IMG/VR virus record: IMGVR_UViG_3300023184_009097
Coordinates: 1-42,114 of that record
DNA from: a virus
Strand: one strand, 5' to 3'
Length of the DNA: 42,114 nucleotides
Shown here: in pieces, positions 14,674-22,414 of the stretch
How the letters are laid out: each line of letters opens with the position of its first letter
How positions within the stretch are numbered: the stretch's first letter is position 1
Translations under genes and position numbers: made by a program
The notes under the pieces: generated by a model
What the model saw: only the letters and a program-made list of their open reading frames with translations
Databases searched by the model: none
Told to the model about the DNA's origin: nothing

Positions 14674-16461
14674 TTATTCAAAATCATCTTCAAAAGGAAT
14701 TTCTAAATTATCATCTTCAAGATTCTGTTGTTTCTTTCTATGTCTAGCTAAATTGAAAGATTCACCTTCTGGAAGATCTTGGAATCTTAATTGAGCTGGA
14801 TCTTCTGTGTACATTTCTTTACCAGTGATATAATTCATTTTTGGTTTATATTCAACATCATAATCTTGCAAATTAGGTAAGATGAACTTTGTTCCTAGTA
14901 ATTCTTCAAACTTCTGCACTGATTCATCATTTTCATATTTTTCAAAAATCTTTTTAGCTATTTCTAAACTTAATTTATCTGAAGAATTATCCATAGCCCC
15001 AAAAGCAGATTGATCTAAATTAAATTCATTCTCATCCAAGCTAAAACCAAAATTATCATCCATATATCTTGCATATTCATCATAACGATCAGCAAAATGA
15101 TAAAGCAAATCTGTTAATGGATTATTGCTTAATAAACTTTCTGCTGTTTTAAGTTTGTATGCTTCTACTCCACCACGACGCTCATAAAAATCTGGTTCTT
15201 GTGTTGGATCAGGTAAATAAATGTCATCTACAATTCTTTTTAATTTATCAAAAGCAACACTTACAACAGTGTCAGCTAATTCATTGATATCATAATCTTC
15301 TAAAGAAAAAGTTCTTCCATAAGGTTTGCTTTTCAATCCTTCATCTATGGCTTTAGTTGCTTCTTTGACAATATCAGCCATATCAACATTTCTTATATTT
15401 TGCTCAGTAAATTCATTTTGGTCAAACTCATTAGCAGTAATTCCAAATCTAGCAAAGTCTCCGTGATCTTCATCATCATAATCTTCAAGATATGGACCGT
15501 AAGCAGCCTCAGTTATAGAATATCTCAAATCATCAGGATAGATAGACCAATCTACTTCGCTAGGATCCCATTCTCTAGCTCTCTGATGAACCCAACCTTC
15601 TCCAGCTTTTTTCTTAATGTCATCTCTGCCTTCAAAGAATTCTGCAATTTTTTCTACTTTATCCTCATCGTGAATTTCAGAATTGCTTGGGCCCTTGATT
15701 TGCTTAACTTTTCCATCTCTGCCAACTTCAATAGTTGCTTCTGGATTATTAAATTTATTTCTCAAAGAATAAATAGTACAATCTCCATACTTAACACTGT
15801 CTGCATATGAGCCTACACAGTGATGCATAAAATTGCCTTCAACATCTAAATCGTTTGGATCTTCTACTCTTACAATCATAGATCCATCTTCAAATCTATG
15901 AACAATCTTTTCGTCAATCAATTCTCCAGATTCATCTCTCTTGAATGGTAAATAGAATTTTCCAGATCCTCTTTGAGCCATAGCATTATGCCACTCATCA
16001 GAATCATCAAAAGCTTCTTGAAATGATTTTGTTCCAATGTTATAGTTAGGATTATCTAGAGTATGATGTCTAAAAAAATCGTGAACCTTATCTAGATCAT
16101 CTTTAATGCCAGCATAACCAGTTAATGGTTGCTTATATTCCCATCTATCATCTTTTGGATCATCATTTAATTTGTTAGCTCTTAATTGTTTGTATTGGTA
16201 TAAAGCCCAACTTTGAAATTTTGGATCATAATCTTTAACAAGTTGCAATTCCTGACTTGAAGGCTTATAACCTGATTCGAATAAACTTTTCAAATCATCA
16301 ATCATCATAGAAGGATTTTGATTCAACGCACCAATTGCTTTACCTTTTTTGTCATTAGGCAAAGAGTGCACAAACTGAATAATCTGATCACTTACACCTT
16401 TTGATTGCAAGGCGTTGATTGCATCTTGTATTGCTGCTAAAATTGTTCTGTTGTACCACAT
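14674..16461 (-). CDS. MWY-tagged PcfJ-like protein, 595 aa
   Basis: Starts MWYNRTILAAIQDAINAL. Residues 203-260 (DLDVEGNFMHHCVGSYADSV, then YSLRNK, TIEVGRDGKVKQIKGPSN) fit the PcfJ-like domain known from conjugative plasmids and phages: a 'HCVGSYA' loop, 'IYSLR' and 'T.E......QikG..N'. The rest is acidic and helical. AGGAAA precedes the start. Stops of this gene and of the 11656 gene are six bases apart. Function of the domain is not established. Confidence 0.65.
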   Translation of the reverse strand: MWYNRTILAAIQDAINALQSKGVSDQIIQFVHSLPNDKKGKAIGALNQNPSMMIDDLKSLFESGYKPSSQELQLVKDYDPKFQSWALYQYKQLRANKLNDDPKDDRWEYKQPLTGYAGIKDDLDKVHDFFRHHTLDNPNYNIGTKSFQEAFDDSDEWHNAMAQRGSGKFYLPFKRDESGELIDEKIVHRFEDGSMIVRVEDPNDLDVEGNFMHHCVGSYADSVKYGDCTIYSLRNKFNNPEATIEVGRDGKVKQIKGPSNSEIHDEDKVEKIAEFFEGRDDIKKKAGEGWVHQRAREWDPSEVDWSIYPDDLRYSITEAAYGPYLEDYDDEDHGDFARFGITANEFDQNEFTEQNIRNVDMADIVKEATKAIDEGLKSKPYGRTFSLEDYDINELADTVVSVAFDKLKRIVDDIYLPDPTQEPDFYERRGGVEAYKLKTAESLLSNNPLTDLLYHFADRYDEYARYMDDNFGFSLDENEFNLDQSAFGAMDNSSDKLSLEIAKKIFEKYENDESVQKFEELLGTKFILPNLQDYDVEYKPKMNYITGKEMYTEDPAQLRFQDLPEGESFNLARHRKKQQNLEDDNLEIPFEDDFE

Positions 16462-16470
16462 AAAGTTTTC

Positions 16471-16935
16471 CTAAGTTTTACTCAACATATTGTCTAAGTG
16501 CTTGTGTAATTCTGGTTCCAAATCAGCAATTGCATGAATATCATTTCTATTGTCATTTAGTTGCTCATAATGATTTCGATATATATTAACCATATTGACT
16601 AAAGAGGATTGATTCATTTTATAGTCAGGATCATTTAATATAGTGTCTAACATTATTTTTGATTGTGGATGGTCAAATAATAATGGATCTTTTATTAATT
16701 GTTGTAAATATATTTTTGCATCCTGACCAAACTTATTATCTATTTCTGTTGTAGATTTGCCAGTGAAATCTCGTTTCATTGGTATTCTGTTTCTATAATC
16801 ATATTTTTGCTGAGTGGGATATACATAATAAGGAACAGACATATCTTGAGCAAGTTTTAGAAATTTATCTGCTAACTTATACTGTTCTAAGCTATCTAAT
16901 TTACTTGCTATCCTTAAGAGTTTTTCAGCATACAT
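16471..16935 (-). CDS. LAQ-module protein, 154 aa
   Basis: Start placed at MYAEKLLRIASKLDSLEQYK; the longer frame would include the terminator hairpin at 16954-16990. The module ends FLKLAQ at residue 32. Followed by a Tyr/Pro-rich segment (VPYYVYPTQQKYDYRNR) and a helical C-terminus. It lies directly upstream of the MWY PcfJ-like gene on the same strand (gap nine bases), so they are probably co-expressed. Confidence 0.6.
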   Translation of the reverse strand: MYAEKLLRIASKLDSLEQYKLADKFLKLAQDMSVPYYVYPTQQKYDYRNRIPMKRDFTGKSTTEIDNKFGQDAKIYLQQLIKDPLLFDHPQSKIMLDTILNDPDYKMNQSSLVNMVNIYRNHYEQLNDNRNDIHAIADLEPELHKHLDNMLSKT

Positions 16936-16953
16936 ATCAATAAGTTTCTTATA

Positions 16954-16990
16954 AAAAAAGAAGCCCCCCTTTATTGGGAGGCTTCTTTTT
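16954..16990. terminator. terminator overlapping the end of the 16971 gene
   Basis: AAGAAGCC/GGCTTCTT with added C/G pairs, a six-base loop, and A and T tracts on both sides. It includes the final codons of the leftward gene ending at 16971. Confidence 0.8.
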
Positions 16991-17333
16991 CGCATAACCA
17001 AAGATAATTATTAATTTTCTGTACTACATCACAACTTGTTTCGTAAAATCCACCCAATGAATTTTCCACTTCTAAATGTAACTCTAATTCATCAATTATA
17101 TTCCAAATTGCTTTATGAGAAACAAATGATCCTTTAGGCTGCCATATATTGTCTAAAATCTCATAATTATCAAATTCAAATTCAATTAAAAATGCTTGCA
17201 TAAGTTGATTGAAATTTACTTTTGATTTATCTAGTCTTTGGGTTTTTAATAATTTATAAAAATCTTTGTCAGAGAAACATCTATTATTTTCCATCATACA
17301 TTCGATGAAAACTACAGCAAAGAATTCTTCCAT
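16971..17333 (-). CDS. hypothetical protein, 120 aa
   Basis: Begins MEEFFAVVFIECMMENN; acidic, with Trp-containing helices (DNIWQPKGSF, KAIWNIIDELELHL). Starts 21 bases before the end of the upstream ADP-ribosyltransferase-like gene and carries its own TAAAAT box there. This could be an immunity or regulatory partner of that enzyme, by position only. Confidence 0.55.
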   Translation of the reverse strand: MEEFFAVVFIECMMENNRCFSDKDFYKLLKTQRLDKSKVNFNQLMQAFLIEFEFDNYEILDNIWQPKGSFVSHKAIWNIIDELELHLEVENSLGGFYETSCDVVQKINNYLWLCEKEASQ

Positions 17334-18397
17334 AAATTAATTTTACCACTCTTAGCAGTGATAACAGGATTTTTTGGATCAAACTCTATATTTTCTCTGG
17401 CGTGTTTAATGTTTTCTGGATTCCAGGTGATGTAATGTTTGATTGGTTTCTTTTGAGAGTACATTCTGAAAAATTGATTAGGATCCATGACAATACTGTC
17501 ATGTCCTAGTGAATTAATAAATCTTTTGACAATATCACCTTTAAACTGAGTATCTTGATCACTATCATAAAATTCTAATTTTTTAATTAGGTCCATGATC
17601 AATGAAGAGGCTGAAATTTCTTCATCAAATCCAACAGAATTATCTTGCACTAATTCTTCACAAATTTCATTAGCAATATCATAATCCCAATAGTCCACTA
17701 TAATATTGTGAAGTTTTGATATAACTGTGCTCAAATTATGGTTGTCAGAAGGATTGATTCTTTTCCCTAAAAAGTCCATACTACCTTCTATATCATCAAT
17801 GAAAACTTTTTCTGGATGTTCTGCATCCTGTGAACTAGTTAGATGAATTGGGTTTTTCATTCTAACGTGAGCAGGAATTACTCTAGGTTTATTGGGTCCT
17901 AAAATTGTATCTCTGGCAATTTTTTCTGCTAGATAACTTGGGTTATATGGTTTACCGTCTTCATTGAATTCTCTACTATATCTTGGATCATCACTATATA
18001 AATTCCATAGATAATATTCGTCTTCATCATATTGATCAAGCAAATTATATTGAAGATTTTCAATGTTTCTTTCTTGATCAGGCCCAGTACCAGTGTAATT
18101 TTTTGAAGCATCTTCTTCATCACTAGTAAAATAAAATGCTGGACCAAAATAATTACTCATTGAACCTTTGTCAATATCAAATCTATCAAATTCGTGAGTT
18201 GTTCCGTGATAGACAGGTTCTTCTGGCACGTAATGACCTTTAGCCCAATCACTAAAGAATAAACTTTGAGGATTTTTTTGAGTTTCTAAAAGTTCTGGTG
18301 ATTCTTCTCTTGGCTTAGATTTTTCTCTTGTTGTTGGTGAAGATTGCTCTACATCTAAACCAGGAAGTTGCAATTGCTGGGCTATTTTATACCACAT
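17312..18397 (-). CDS. MWY-tagged ADP-ribosyltransferase-like protein
   Basis: 361 residues. N-terminal tag MWYKIAQQLQLPG, then a low-complexity linker, then the ART-like core. VYHGTTHEFDRFD at 62-74 matches the first-strand H(G)T NAD-binding motif. SNYFGPAFYFTSDEEDASKN at 81-100 matches the 'G.GfYfT....A..Y' helix-strand. The C-terminal 'HYITWNPENIKHARE' matches the final strand often written 'v.f.p.qIKsa'. The fold resembles ARTs found in polyvalent and phage effectors. T4 Alt is a packaged, injected ART; the shared tag makes the same plausible here. The catalytic Glu is not pinned down. Confidence 0.65.
   Translation of the reverse strand: MWYKIAQQLQLPGLDVEQSSPTTREKSKPREESPELLETQKNPQSLFFSDWAKGHYVPEEPVYHGTTHEFDRFDIDKGSMSNYFGPAFYFTSDEEDASKNYTGTGPDQERNIENLQYNLLDQYDEDEYYLWNLYSDDPRYSREFNEDGKPYNPSYLAEKIARDTILGPNKPRVIPAHVRMKNPIHLTSSQDAEHPEKVFIDDIEGSMDFLGKRINPSDNHNLSTVISKLHNIIVDYWDYDIANEICEELVQDNSVGFDEEISASSLIMDLIKKLEFYDSDQDTQFKGDIVKRFINSLGHDSIVMDPNQFFRMYSQKKPIKHYITWNPENIKHARENIEFDPKNPVITAKSGKINLWKNSLL
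17334..17345 (-). promoter_or_regulatory. leaderless promoter inside the end of the ART-like gene
   Basis: TAAAAT, TAATTT, ATG on the minus strand. Confidence 0.5.
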
Positions 18398-18409
18398 TAG
18401 GAAATAGTA
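18398..18409 (-). promoter_or_regulatory. leaderless promoter of the ART-like gene
   Basis: TACTAT, TTCCTA, ATG on the minus strand. Confidence 0.5.
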
Positions 18410-18438
18410 TCCTTTATTCTTATATCAATACAAAATTA

Positions 18439-19029
18439 TTATTCATGTTGGAATAAATAATTATATTCAAGATTCCAAATTAATTTATAACCAATTTTTT
18501 CCATATACTCTATATATGAAGAACTTCTAGTAAAGTTTTCAAGTACAATAAGAGGAAAATTATATTTTTCTGGGCTAAAACCCTGCATAACTTCCAATTC
18601 CCAGCCTTCAACATCTATATTTACAATATCAATTTTATTTACATCAATAACATCTAAAGCTTTGTCCAAAGTTATAGTGTTAGTTTTAATTATTTGATCT
18701 AAATTGTATTGTCCAATTCTATGTGCTAAAGCTGAAGCTGACATACCCATCGAATCTTTACAAATATGAAAGTCTATATCTTCACCACAAGCATTTGAAA
18801 TTGCAACATCATATACTTCATTGTTTAAATTTTTATGCATTTCAAAAAATTTAGGTTGTGGTTCAAAAATGATCGCTCTCCAGCCATTGTCTATCCAATG
18901 TTTTGATGTTGAATATAATTCTGGATGTCCCCCTCCAACTTCAACCATTGTCCCTTTGTATTGATAGTCAGAAAAAAAATTTTCTCTTATATACTTATCA
19001 CTGCCCAATTCACAAAAAAAAGTATCCAT
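18439..19029 (-). CDS. FkbM-family SAM-dependent methyltransferase
   Basis: 196 residues. The SAM-binding start MVEVGGGHPELYSTSKHW (28-45) is followed by AIIFEPQPKFFEMHKNL (acidic strand 2), DVAISNACGE, and 'KIDIVNIDVEGWELEVMQG', the FkbM hallmark 'lKiDvEG.E..vl.G'. Slightly short for the family. FkbM enzymes O-methylate sugars or small molecules, so this probably modifies a glycan along with the other sugar genes nearby. A G-rich run precedes the ATG. Confidence 0.85.
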   Translation of the reverse strand: MDTFFCELGSDKYIRENFFSDYQYKGTMVEVGGGHPELYSTSKHWIDNGWRAIIFEPQPKFFEMHKNLNNEVYDVAISNACGEDIDFHICKDSMGMSASALAHRIGQYNLDQIIKTNTITLDKALDVIDVNKIDIVNIDVEGWELEVMQGFSPEKYNFPLIVLENFTRSSSYIEYMEKIGYKLIWNLEYNYLFQHE

Positions 19030-19067
19030 TTTTTCCCACCCCCATACTGGCTTTCACATTTGCTCTG

Positions 19068-19079
19068 TATAAAACCTTC
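19068..19079 (+). promoter_or_regulatory. leaderless promoter of the RusA gene
   Basis: TATAAA, ACCTTC, ATG. It fixes the start at 19080 rather than the longer frame. Confidence 0.5.
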
Positions 19080-19451
19080 ATGCTTAAAAAGTCTTGCACT
19101 ATCCAAGAACCTTTCTCTGCAAACAAAATGTATGCGCCTATTGCTCGTGGCAAAATGGTGAAAAGTAAAAAATATAATGATTGGATTGATAAAAACATTT
19201 CAATCATTAAAGACAATTTATTACCAGCAACAAATTATCCAATTGAAATAGAAATTCTAATTCTTGCCGATCTTCAATGGAAACTAAAATGCGATCCAGA
19301 CAATATTGTAAAACCTATTGTTGATCTATTAGTAAGAGCTGAAATAATTCCTGATGATACAAGCAGATTTGTTGAATCAGTGAAAGTGAGATATTTACAA
19401 GGTTTCGGATCACCCACCACTTGTATTTCTTATTCTATTGTTGACGGGTAA
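19080..19451 (+). CDS. rusA: RusA-like Holliday junction resolvase
   Basis: 123 residues, the usual RusA size. APIARGKMVKSKKYNDW corresponds to the N-terminal 'P..k.R...' region. The catalytic cluster KCDPDNIVKPIVDLL (70-84, Asp72/74/82) with IIPDD at 89-93 is diagnostic. RusA cuts four-way DNA junctions as a dimer and in phages resolves recombination or replication intermediates before packaging. The 3' end overlaps the convergent gene at 19435 by 17 bases. Confidence 0.85.
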   Translation: MLKKSCTIQEPFSANKMYAPIARGKMVKSKKYNDWIDKNISIIKDNLLPATNYPIEIEILILADLQWKLKCDPDNIVKPIVDLLVRAEIIPDDTSRFVESVKVRYLQGFGSPTTCISYSIVDG

Positions 19452-20031
19452 TTTTTTTCTTCAATATCAAATACAAAATAAATAAATTATTTAAGAAAGA
19501 AAATATATTTCCCTTAATTGCATCTTGATTTTCCTTTATAAATTTTTGTTTTCTATCACTTATAAAATACTCTTTCCATTTGGCATATATAGATAATTCT
19601 GCTGTAGTTTTTGCAATATTTATTAAATCTTTTCTTTTTATATAATTGCTCAAAGATTCGATTTTGTTTTGCTCTTCTTTTTTCAAATTTTCTGGCAAAT
19701 CATTGGAAAAATCTATCTTTGAACTATTCATTAACAAATAATCTGCTCTAATTATGTTGTAAGAATCTTTAATAATATTGAATGTGAAAGATATCAAAAA
19801 TATATTAATAGCAAGAACAATAAACTTCTTGCCTATCTTTATTCTTATTTCTTTGAAATGCTCTTTGTTATTAAGATCTATTGGAGAAAATAATTTGTCT
19901 TTTTTAAGTTTATCCCAAAAACTTTCTTTCCATTCTAAAGGGGCAGACGTTTCGTGTTTTGTTCTTATATTCCCGAAATGCCTATTAGATGAAAAAAATT
20001 TTTGTAATAAATCGATTAATAACCTGACCAT
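19435..20031 (-). CDS. membrane-anchored hypothetical protein
   Basis: 198 residues from MVRLLIDLLQKFFSSN. An amphipathic N-terminus is followed by one clear TM segment (KKFIVLAINIFLISFTFNII, about 75-95) and a second hydrophobic stretch near the C-terminus (IFSFLNNLFILYLIL) with a basic end (KKKITRQQ). The start overlaps the end of the 35-aa membrane peptide gene. A longer frame exists but would span that gene. Function unknown. Confidence 0.5.
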   Translation of the reverse strand: MVRLLIDLLQKFFSSNRHFGNIRTKHETSAPLEWKESFWDKLKKDKLFSPIDLNNKEHFKEIRIKIGKKFIVLAINIFLISFTFNIIKDSYNIIRADYLLMNSSKIDFSNDLPENLKKEEQNKIESLSNYIKRKDLINIAKTTAELSIYAKWKEYFISDRKQKFIKENQDAIKGNIFSFLNNLFILYLILKKKITRQQ

Positions 20032-20123
20032 GCTAATAAAAATATTGGAATGAAAATTGCAAGTAATGTTAATATTGTCATTATGCAAATTGTCAACTCC
20101 GTTGGTGATAATTTTCCCTTCAT
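20016..20123 (-). CDS. 35-aa single-pass membrane peptide
   Basis: MKGKLSPTELTICIMTILTL plus a hydrophobic run to LLAWSGY. GGAGGA seven bases before the ATG is one of the best Shine-Dalgarno sequences in the window, which makes this tiny gene credible. It overlaps the start of 19435-20031 in another frame. Confidence 0.55.
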   Translation of the reverse strand: MKGKLSPTELTICIMTILTLLAIFIPIFLLAWSGY

Positions 20124-20195
20124 TAAGATATCCTCCATGTGTTATATTCTAGAAAATAAATTTTTTTTCTGCGTATAATTTACTTGAGGATTTAA

Positions 20196-21212
20196 ATGCA
20201 AAATAAACACTTTATAATTATTCATAATAATGAAGATAGAGATATTTTCATCAATAAATTAAAATACCCTAAAACAGTTTTTCATGTTGGAAATAATCCA
20301 GAACCAGATGATATTTGTGTAGACAAGAATACAAGTAATCAAACAATATTTATAAAATGGATTATTGAAAATTATAACAACTTGCCAGATTTTGTTATTT
20401 ATTCTCAAGCTATTCCAGATGATCATGTTCATGAACCATTATTAGCTATCGAAAGCACACTAACAGCTGGATATGGTTCCTTTTGTTATGCACGACCAAT
20501 TTATAATCAATTTTCATCTAGTTGGGTTAGATTAAATCCCATTCGAGAAATAGCTCACAAATTAGGACTAGGTTTTATTAATGACAATAATATTAGTAAA
20601 TACCTTTATTGTTTTGGTCCTGGTGAAATTTTTTATGTATCTAGAGAAAAAATTCAAGAAAAACCAATTTCTTTTTATGAAAACTTAATTTATTGGAATA
20701 CAGATGAAAAGATATTTCAATTATTAGAAGAAGCTGAAAAACCAGATTATTTATTTCAAGATATAGACATGTATCACCCCTACTTAAGAGGATTGTCAAG
20801 AGAGGAAAAATTCAAGAAATTAATTGAAAAAGATCCTAATAAATCTAATGGATATTCTGGGTGGTGTTATGAAGCACTATGGATGATTATTTGGGCAGAT
20901 AAAGATTTATTCGATCTATTGGATGCTTCTCAGGCTTGTCTTGGAAATCAATTATATTTTGATACTACAAAAGAAAAATACAACCCTGAATTTAAGTTTT
21001 GGAAATTTCCTTATTCAACAAATGTAAATCAAACTGTTCTTAATCTCAAATTACTAGAAAATAATTGGTTTGATTGGAATTGCCCTAATTATAAAAAATG
21101 GCGAGAAAAACTAATAGAAAAAACCATTTGGGAAGGACAACAAAGAGGATTTGACGGAAGAGAATTTCTAAGATTCCTAGAACAATCTGGATATAAACAC
21201 ATTTCATTCTAA
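20196..21212 (+). CDS. putative glycosyltransferase-related protein (DUF3431-like)
   Basis: 338 residues. FHVGNNPEPD and 'NLPDFVIYSQAIPDDHVHEP' (near 60-80) resemble the 'nLPdyTiFlhg.p..H' stretch of DUF3431 proteins, followed by YGSFCYARPIYN and 'FGPGEIFYVSREKI', where such proteins read 'gaqF.vsr..i'. C-terminal half is Trp-rich. The family is linked to sugar transfer. TATAAT lies 16 bases upstream and GAGG is the RBS, so it is leadered. Ends at a terminator. Confidence 0.45.
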   Translation: MQNKHFIIIHNNEDRDIFINKLKYPKTVFHVGNNPEPDDICVDKNTSNQTIFIKWIIENYNNLPDFVIYSQAIPDDHVHEPLLAIESTLTAGYGSFCYARPIYNQFSSSWVRLNPIREIAHKLGLGFINDNNISKYLYCFGPGEIFYVSREKIQEKPISFYENLIYWNTDEKIFQLLEEAEKPDYLFQDIDMYHPYLRGLSREEKFKKLIEKDPNKSNGYSGWCYEALWMIIWADKDLFDLLDASQACLGNQLYFDTTKEKYNPEFKFWKFPYSTNVNQTVLNLKLLENNWFDWNCPNYKKWREKLIEKTIWEGQQRGFDGREFLRFLEQSGYKHISF

Positions 21213-21214
21213 AT

Positions 21215-21244
21215 AAAAAAGCTCCCTTATGAGGAGCTTTTTTC
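21215..21244. terminator. bidirectional terminator
   Basis: AAAAAAGCTCC / GGAGCTTTTTT with a seven-base loop between the convergent genes ending at 21212 and 21227. Confidence 0.9.
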
Positions 21245-21604
21245 GTATGCTTCAGAAATTAATTCAGCACCATTAAATTTTATTTTGGGCAAATCATTTA
21301 TTTTATGCCAACTTGCTCCTACTAAATCATCTCCAGCTAAGAGATCACCAGAATAATTATTAGTGTAATAAACATAAACAATTTTGTCAGGCATATCCAT
21401 AGTGCGCAAAAGTTTAATTTTAGATATCTTTAAGTTAGTTTCTTCTTCCAATTCTCTTCTGGCACAATCTTTTTCATCTTCTAAATAATCAACATGACCG
21501 CCAGGAATTTCATAGCCAGACAATTTTTCACCTAACAAAACTTTATCGCCATTAAATACAATAACTAAGCTAACTTTTTTCTTTGCTGAAATTCGATACC
21601 ACAT
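21227..21604 (-). CDS. MWY-tagged NUDIX hydrolase
   Basis: 125 residues. The Nudix box begins at G36 (GHVDYLEDEKDCARRELEEE) and matches Gx5Ex7REUxEExGU except that Asn replaces the late Gly; all metal-binding glutamates are present. The N-terminus MWYRISAKKK has the MWY start, an addition to the normal NUDIX fold. Substrates could be NAD, capped RNA, damaged nucleotides or nucleotide sugars. The presence of an ART-like protein with the same tag makes a NAD-linked role attractive, but that is inference. Confidence 0.85.
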   Translation of the reverse strand: MWYRISAKKKVSLVIVFNGDKVLLGEKLSGYEIPGGHVDYLEDEKDCARRELEEETNLKISKIKLLRTMDMPDKIVYVYYTNNYSGDLLAGDDLVGASWHKINDLPKIKFNGAELISEAYEKSSS

Positions 21605-21627
21605 AATAATTTATTCTGGTTTAAAAA

Positions 21628-21660
21628 GAAAAATCCCATCTGTTTAGGATGAGATTTTTC
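21628..21660 (-). terminator. terminator after tRNA-Arg
   Basis: Minus strand GAAAAATCTCATCC / GATGGGATTTTTC (one mismatch, six-base loop) followed by a T-run; 3 bases beyond the tRNA 3' end. Confidence 0.8.
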
Positions 21661-21663
21661 TGA

Positions 21664-21736
21664 TACAACCGACAGGACTCGAACCTGTGGCCAAATGCTT
21701 AGAAGGCATTTGCTCTATCCACTGAGCTACGGTTGC
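21664..21736 (-). tRNA. tRNA-Arg (UCU)
   Basis: Cloverleaf: acceptor GCAACCG/CGGTTGT, D-stem GCTC/GAGC, anticodon stem AATGC/GCATT with loop CTTCTAA (anticodon TCT), T-arm ACAGG-TTCGAGT-CCTGT, discriminator A, no encoded CCA. It decodes AGA, the favoured arginine codon of most genes here. A TATAAT box lies 14 bases upstream (21751-21756). Confidence 0.95.
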
Positions 21737-21750
21737 TTATTAACACTCTA

Positions 21751-21756
21751 ATTATA
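21751..21756 (-). promoter_or_regulatory. -10 box of tRNA-Arg
   Basis: GGTATAAT on the minus strand; the same GGTATAAT form precedes tRNA-Gln, -Glu and -Asn. Confidence 0.65.
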
Positions 21757-21764
21757 CCACAACT

Positions 21765-21944
21765 TTACATCTGTGCACTAACAACTTCAACTTTTTTCTT
21801 TGATTTTTCAATTTTATATTCGATTGTTTTGCCAGTGTTTAAATATATGTTTAACCATCGATTCAATTCTTTCAATTGAGCATAAGTCATTTCAAGACTT
21901 TTCTCTTCAAAGTTTTCATCGATAATTGTAATCTTGTGTTTCAT
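21765..21944 (-). CDS. 59-aa hypothetical protein
   Basis: Reads MKHKITIIDENFEEKSLEMT, then a helix with paired Trp/Tyr and a lysine-rich strand (KIEKSKKKVEVV). Stop TAA at 21765, shortly upstream of the tRNA-Arg promoter. No clear RBS or family. Confidence 0.5.
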   Translation of the reverse strand: MKHKITIIDENFEEKSLEMTYAQLKELNRWLNIYLNTGKTIEYKIEKSKKKVEVVSAQM

Positions 21945-21983
21945 GGGAATAGCATACCATAGATCAGGTATAATGCAAGTAAG

Positions 21984-22391
21984 ATGAAAATAATTGATAT
22001 CTATAACCTACCTAGAAAAACCTCATTCTCAGTGGAAGAAATATTTAAATTAAGAGATTTTGGCAGAAATATCTTTTCAATTCATAACAATATTGGTGCT
22101 GATTGGGAGCTGTTAAAGAAAAATGTCCCTGGTTTACAAGGACATTTTGTTGAAACAAAACTTAATAGATTTTATATTGTTAGCTTGAATGATAAACCAT
22201 TCATTCTTGTTAATTATGATAAAGTTTTACAGTACTTTACACCTTATAGCACTGATCCATCTATTTATCAAATCTTTATGAAATTACTTATTACTCATTC
22301 AGATTTATCATATTGTCATTTTTCAGCAGACCAAGATTTGAATATTCTCTTGCCTGATGAAGATGGATATGATCAACAATTTGAAGACTAA
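21984..22391 (+). CDS. hypothetical protein, 135 aa
   Basis: Starts MKIIDIYNLPRKTSFSVEE; alternating beta and helical segments, with LSYCHFSADQDLN and an acidic end (DEDGYDQQFED). GGTATAAT lies nine bases before the ATG, giving a leader of only two or three bases. No family recognised. Just upstream of the epimerase gene. Confidence 0.6.
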   Translation: MKIIDIYNLPRKTSFSVEEIFKLRDFGRNIFSIHNNIGADWELLKKNVPGLQGHFVETKLNRFYIVSLNDKPFILVNYDKVLQYFTPYSTDPSIYQIFMKLLITHSDLSYCHFSADQDLNILLPDEDGYDQQFED

Positions 22392-22402
22392 AATTTGGAA
22401 TG

Positions 22403-22414
22403 TATAATACCTTT
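22403..22414 (+). promoter_or_regulatory. leaderless promoter of the epimerase gene
   Basis: TATAAT, ACCTTT, ATG; a TTGAAG lies 16 bases upstream of the box. Confidence 0.65.

Noticed and set aside
11656-16461. Conjugation genes because of the PcfJ-like match
   Set aside because: No relaxase, coupling protein or type IV secretion gene is present; PcfJ-like domains also occur in phages.
18925-19161. Frame overlapping FkbM and RusA starts
   Set aside because: Composition is not protein-like and RusA in the next frame is clearly real from 19080.
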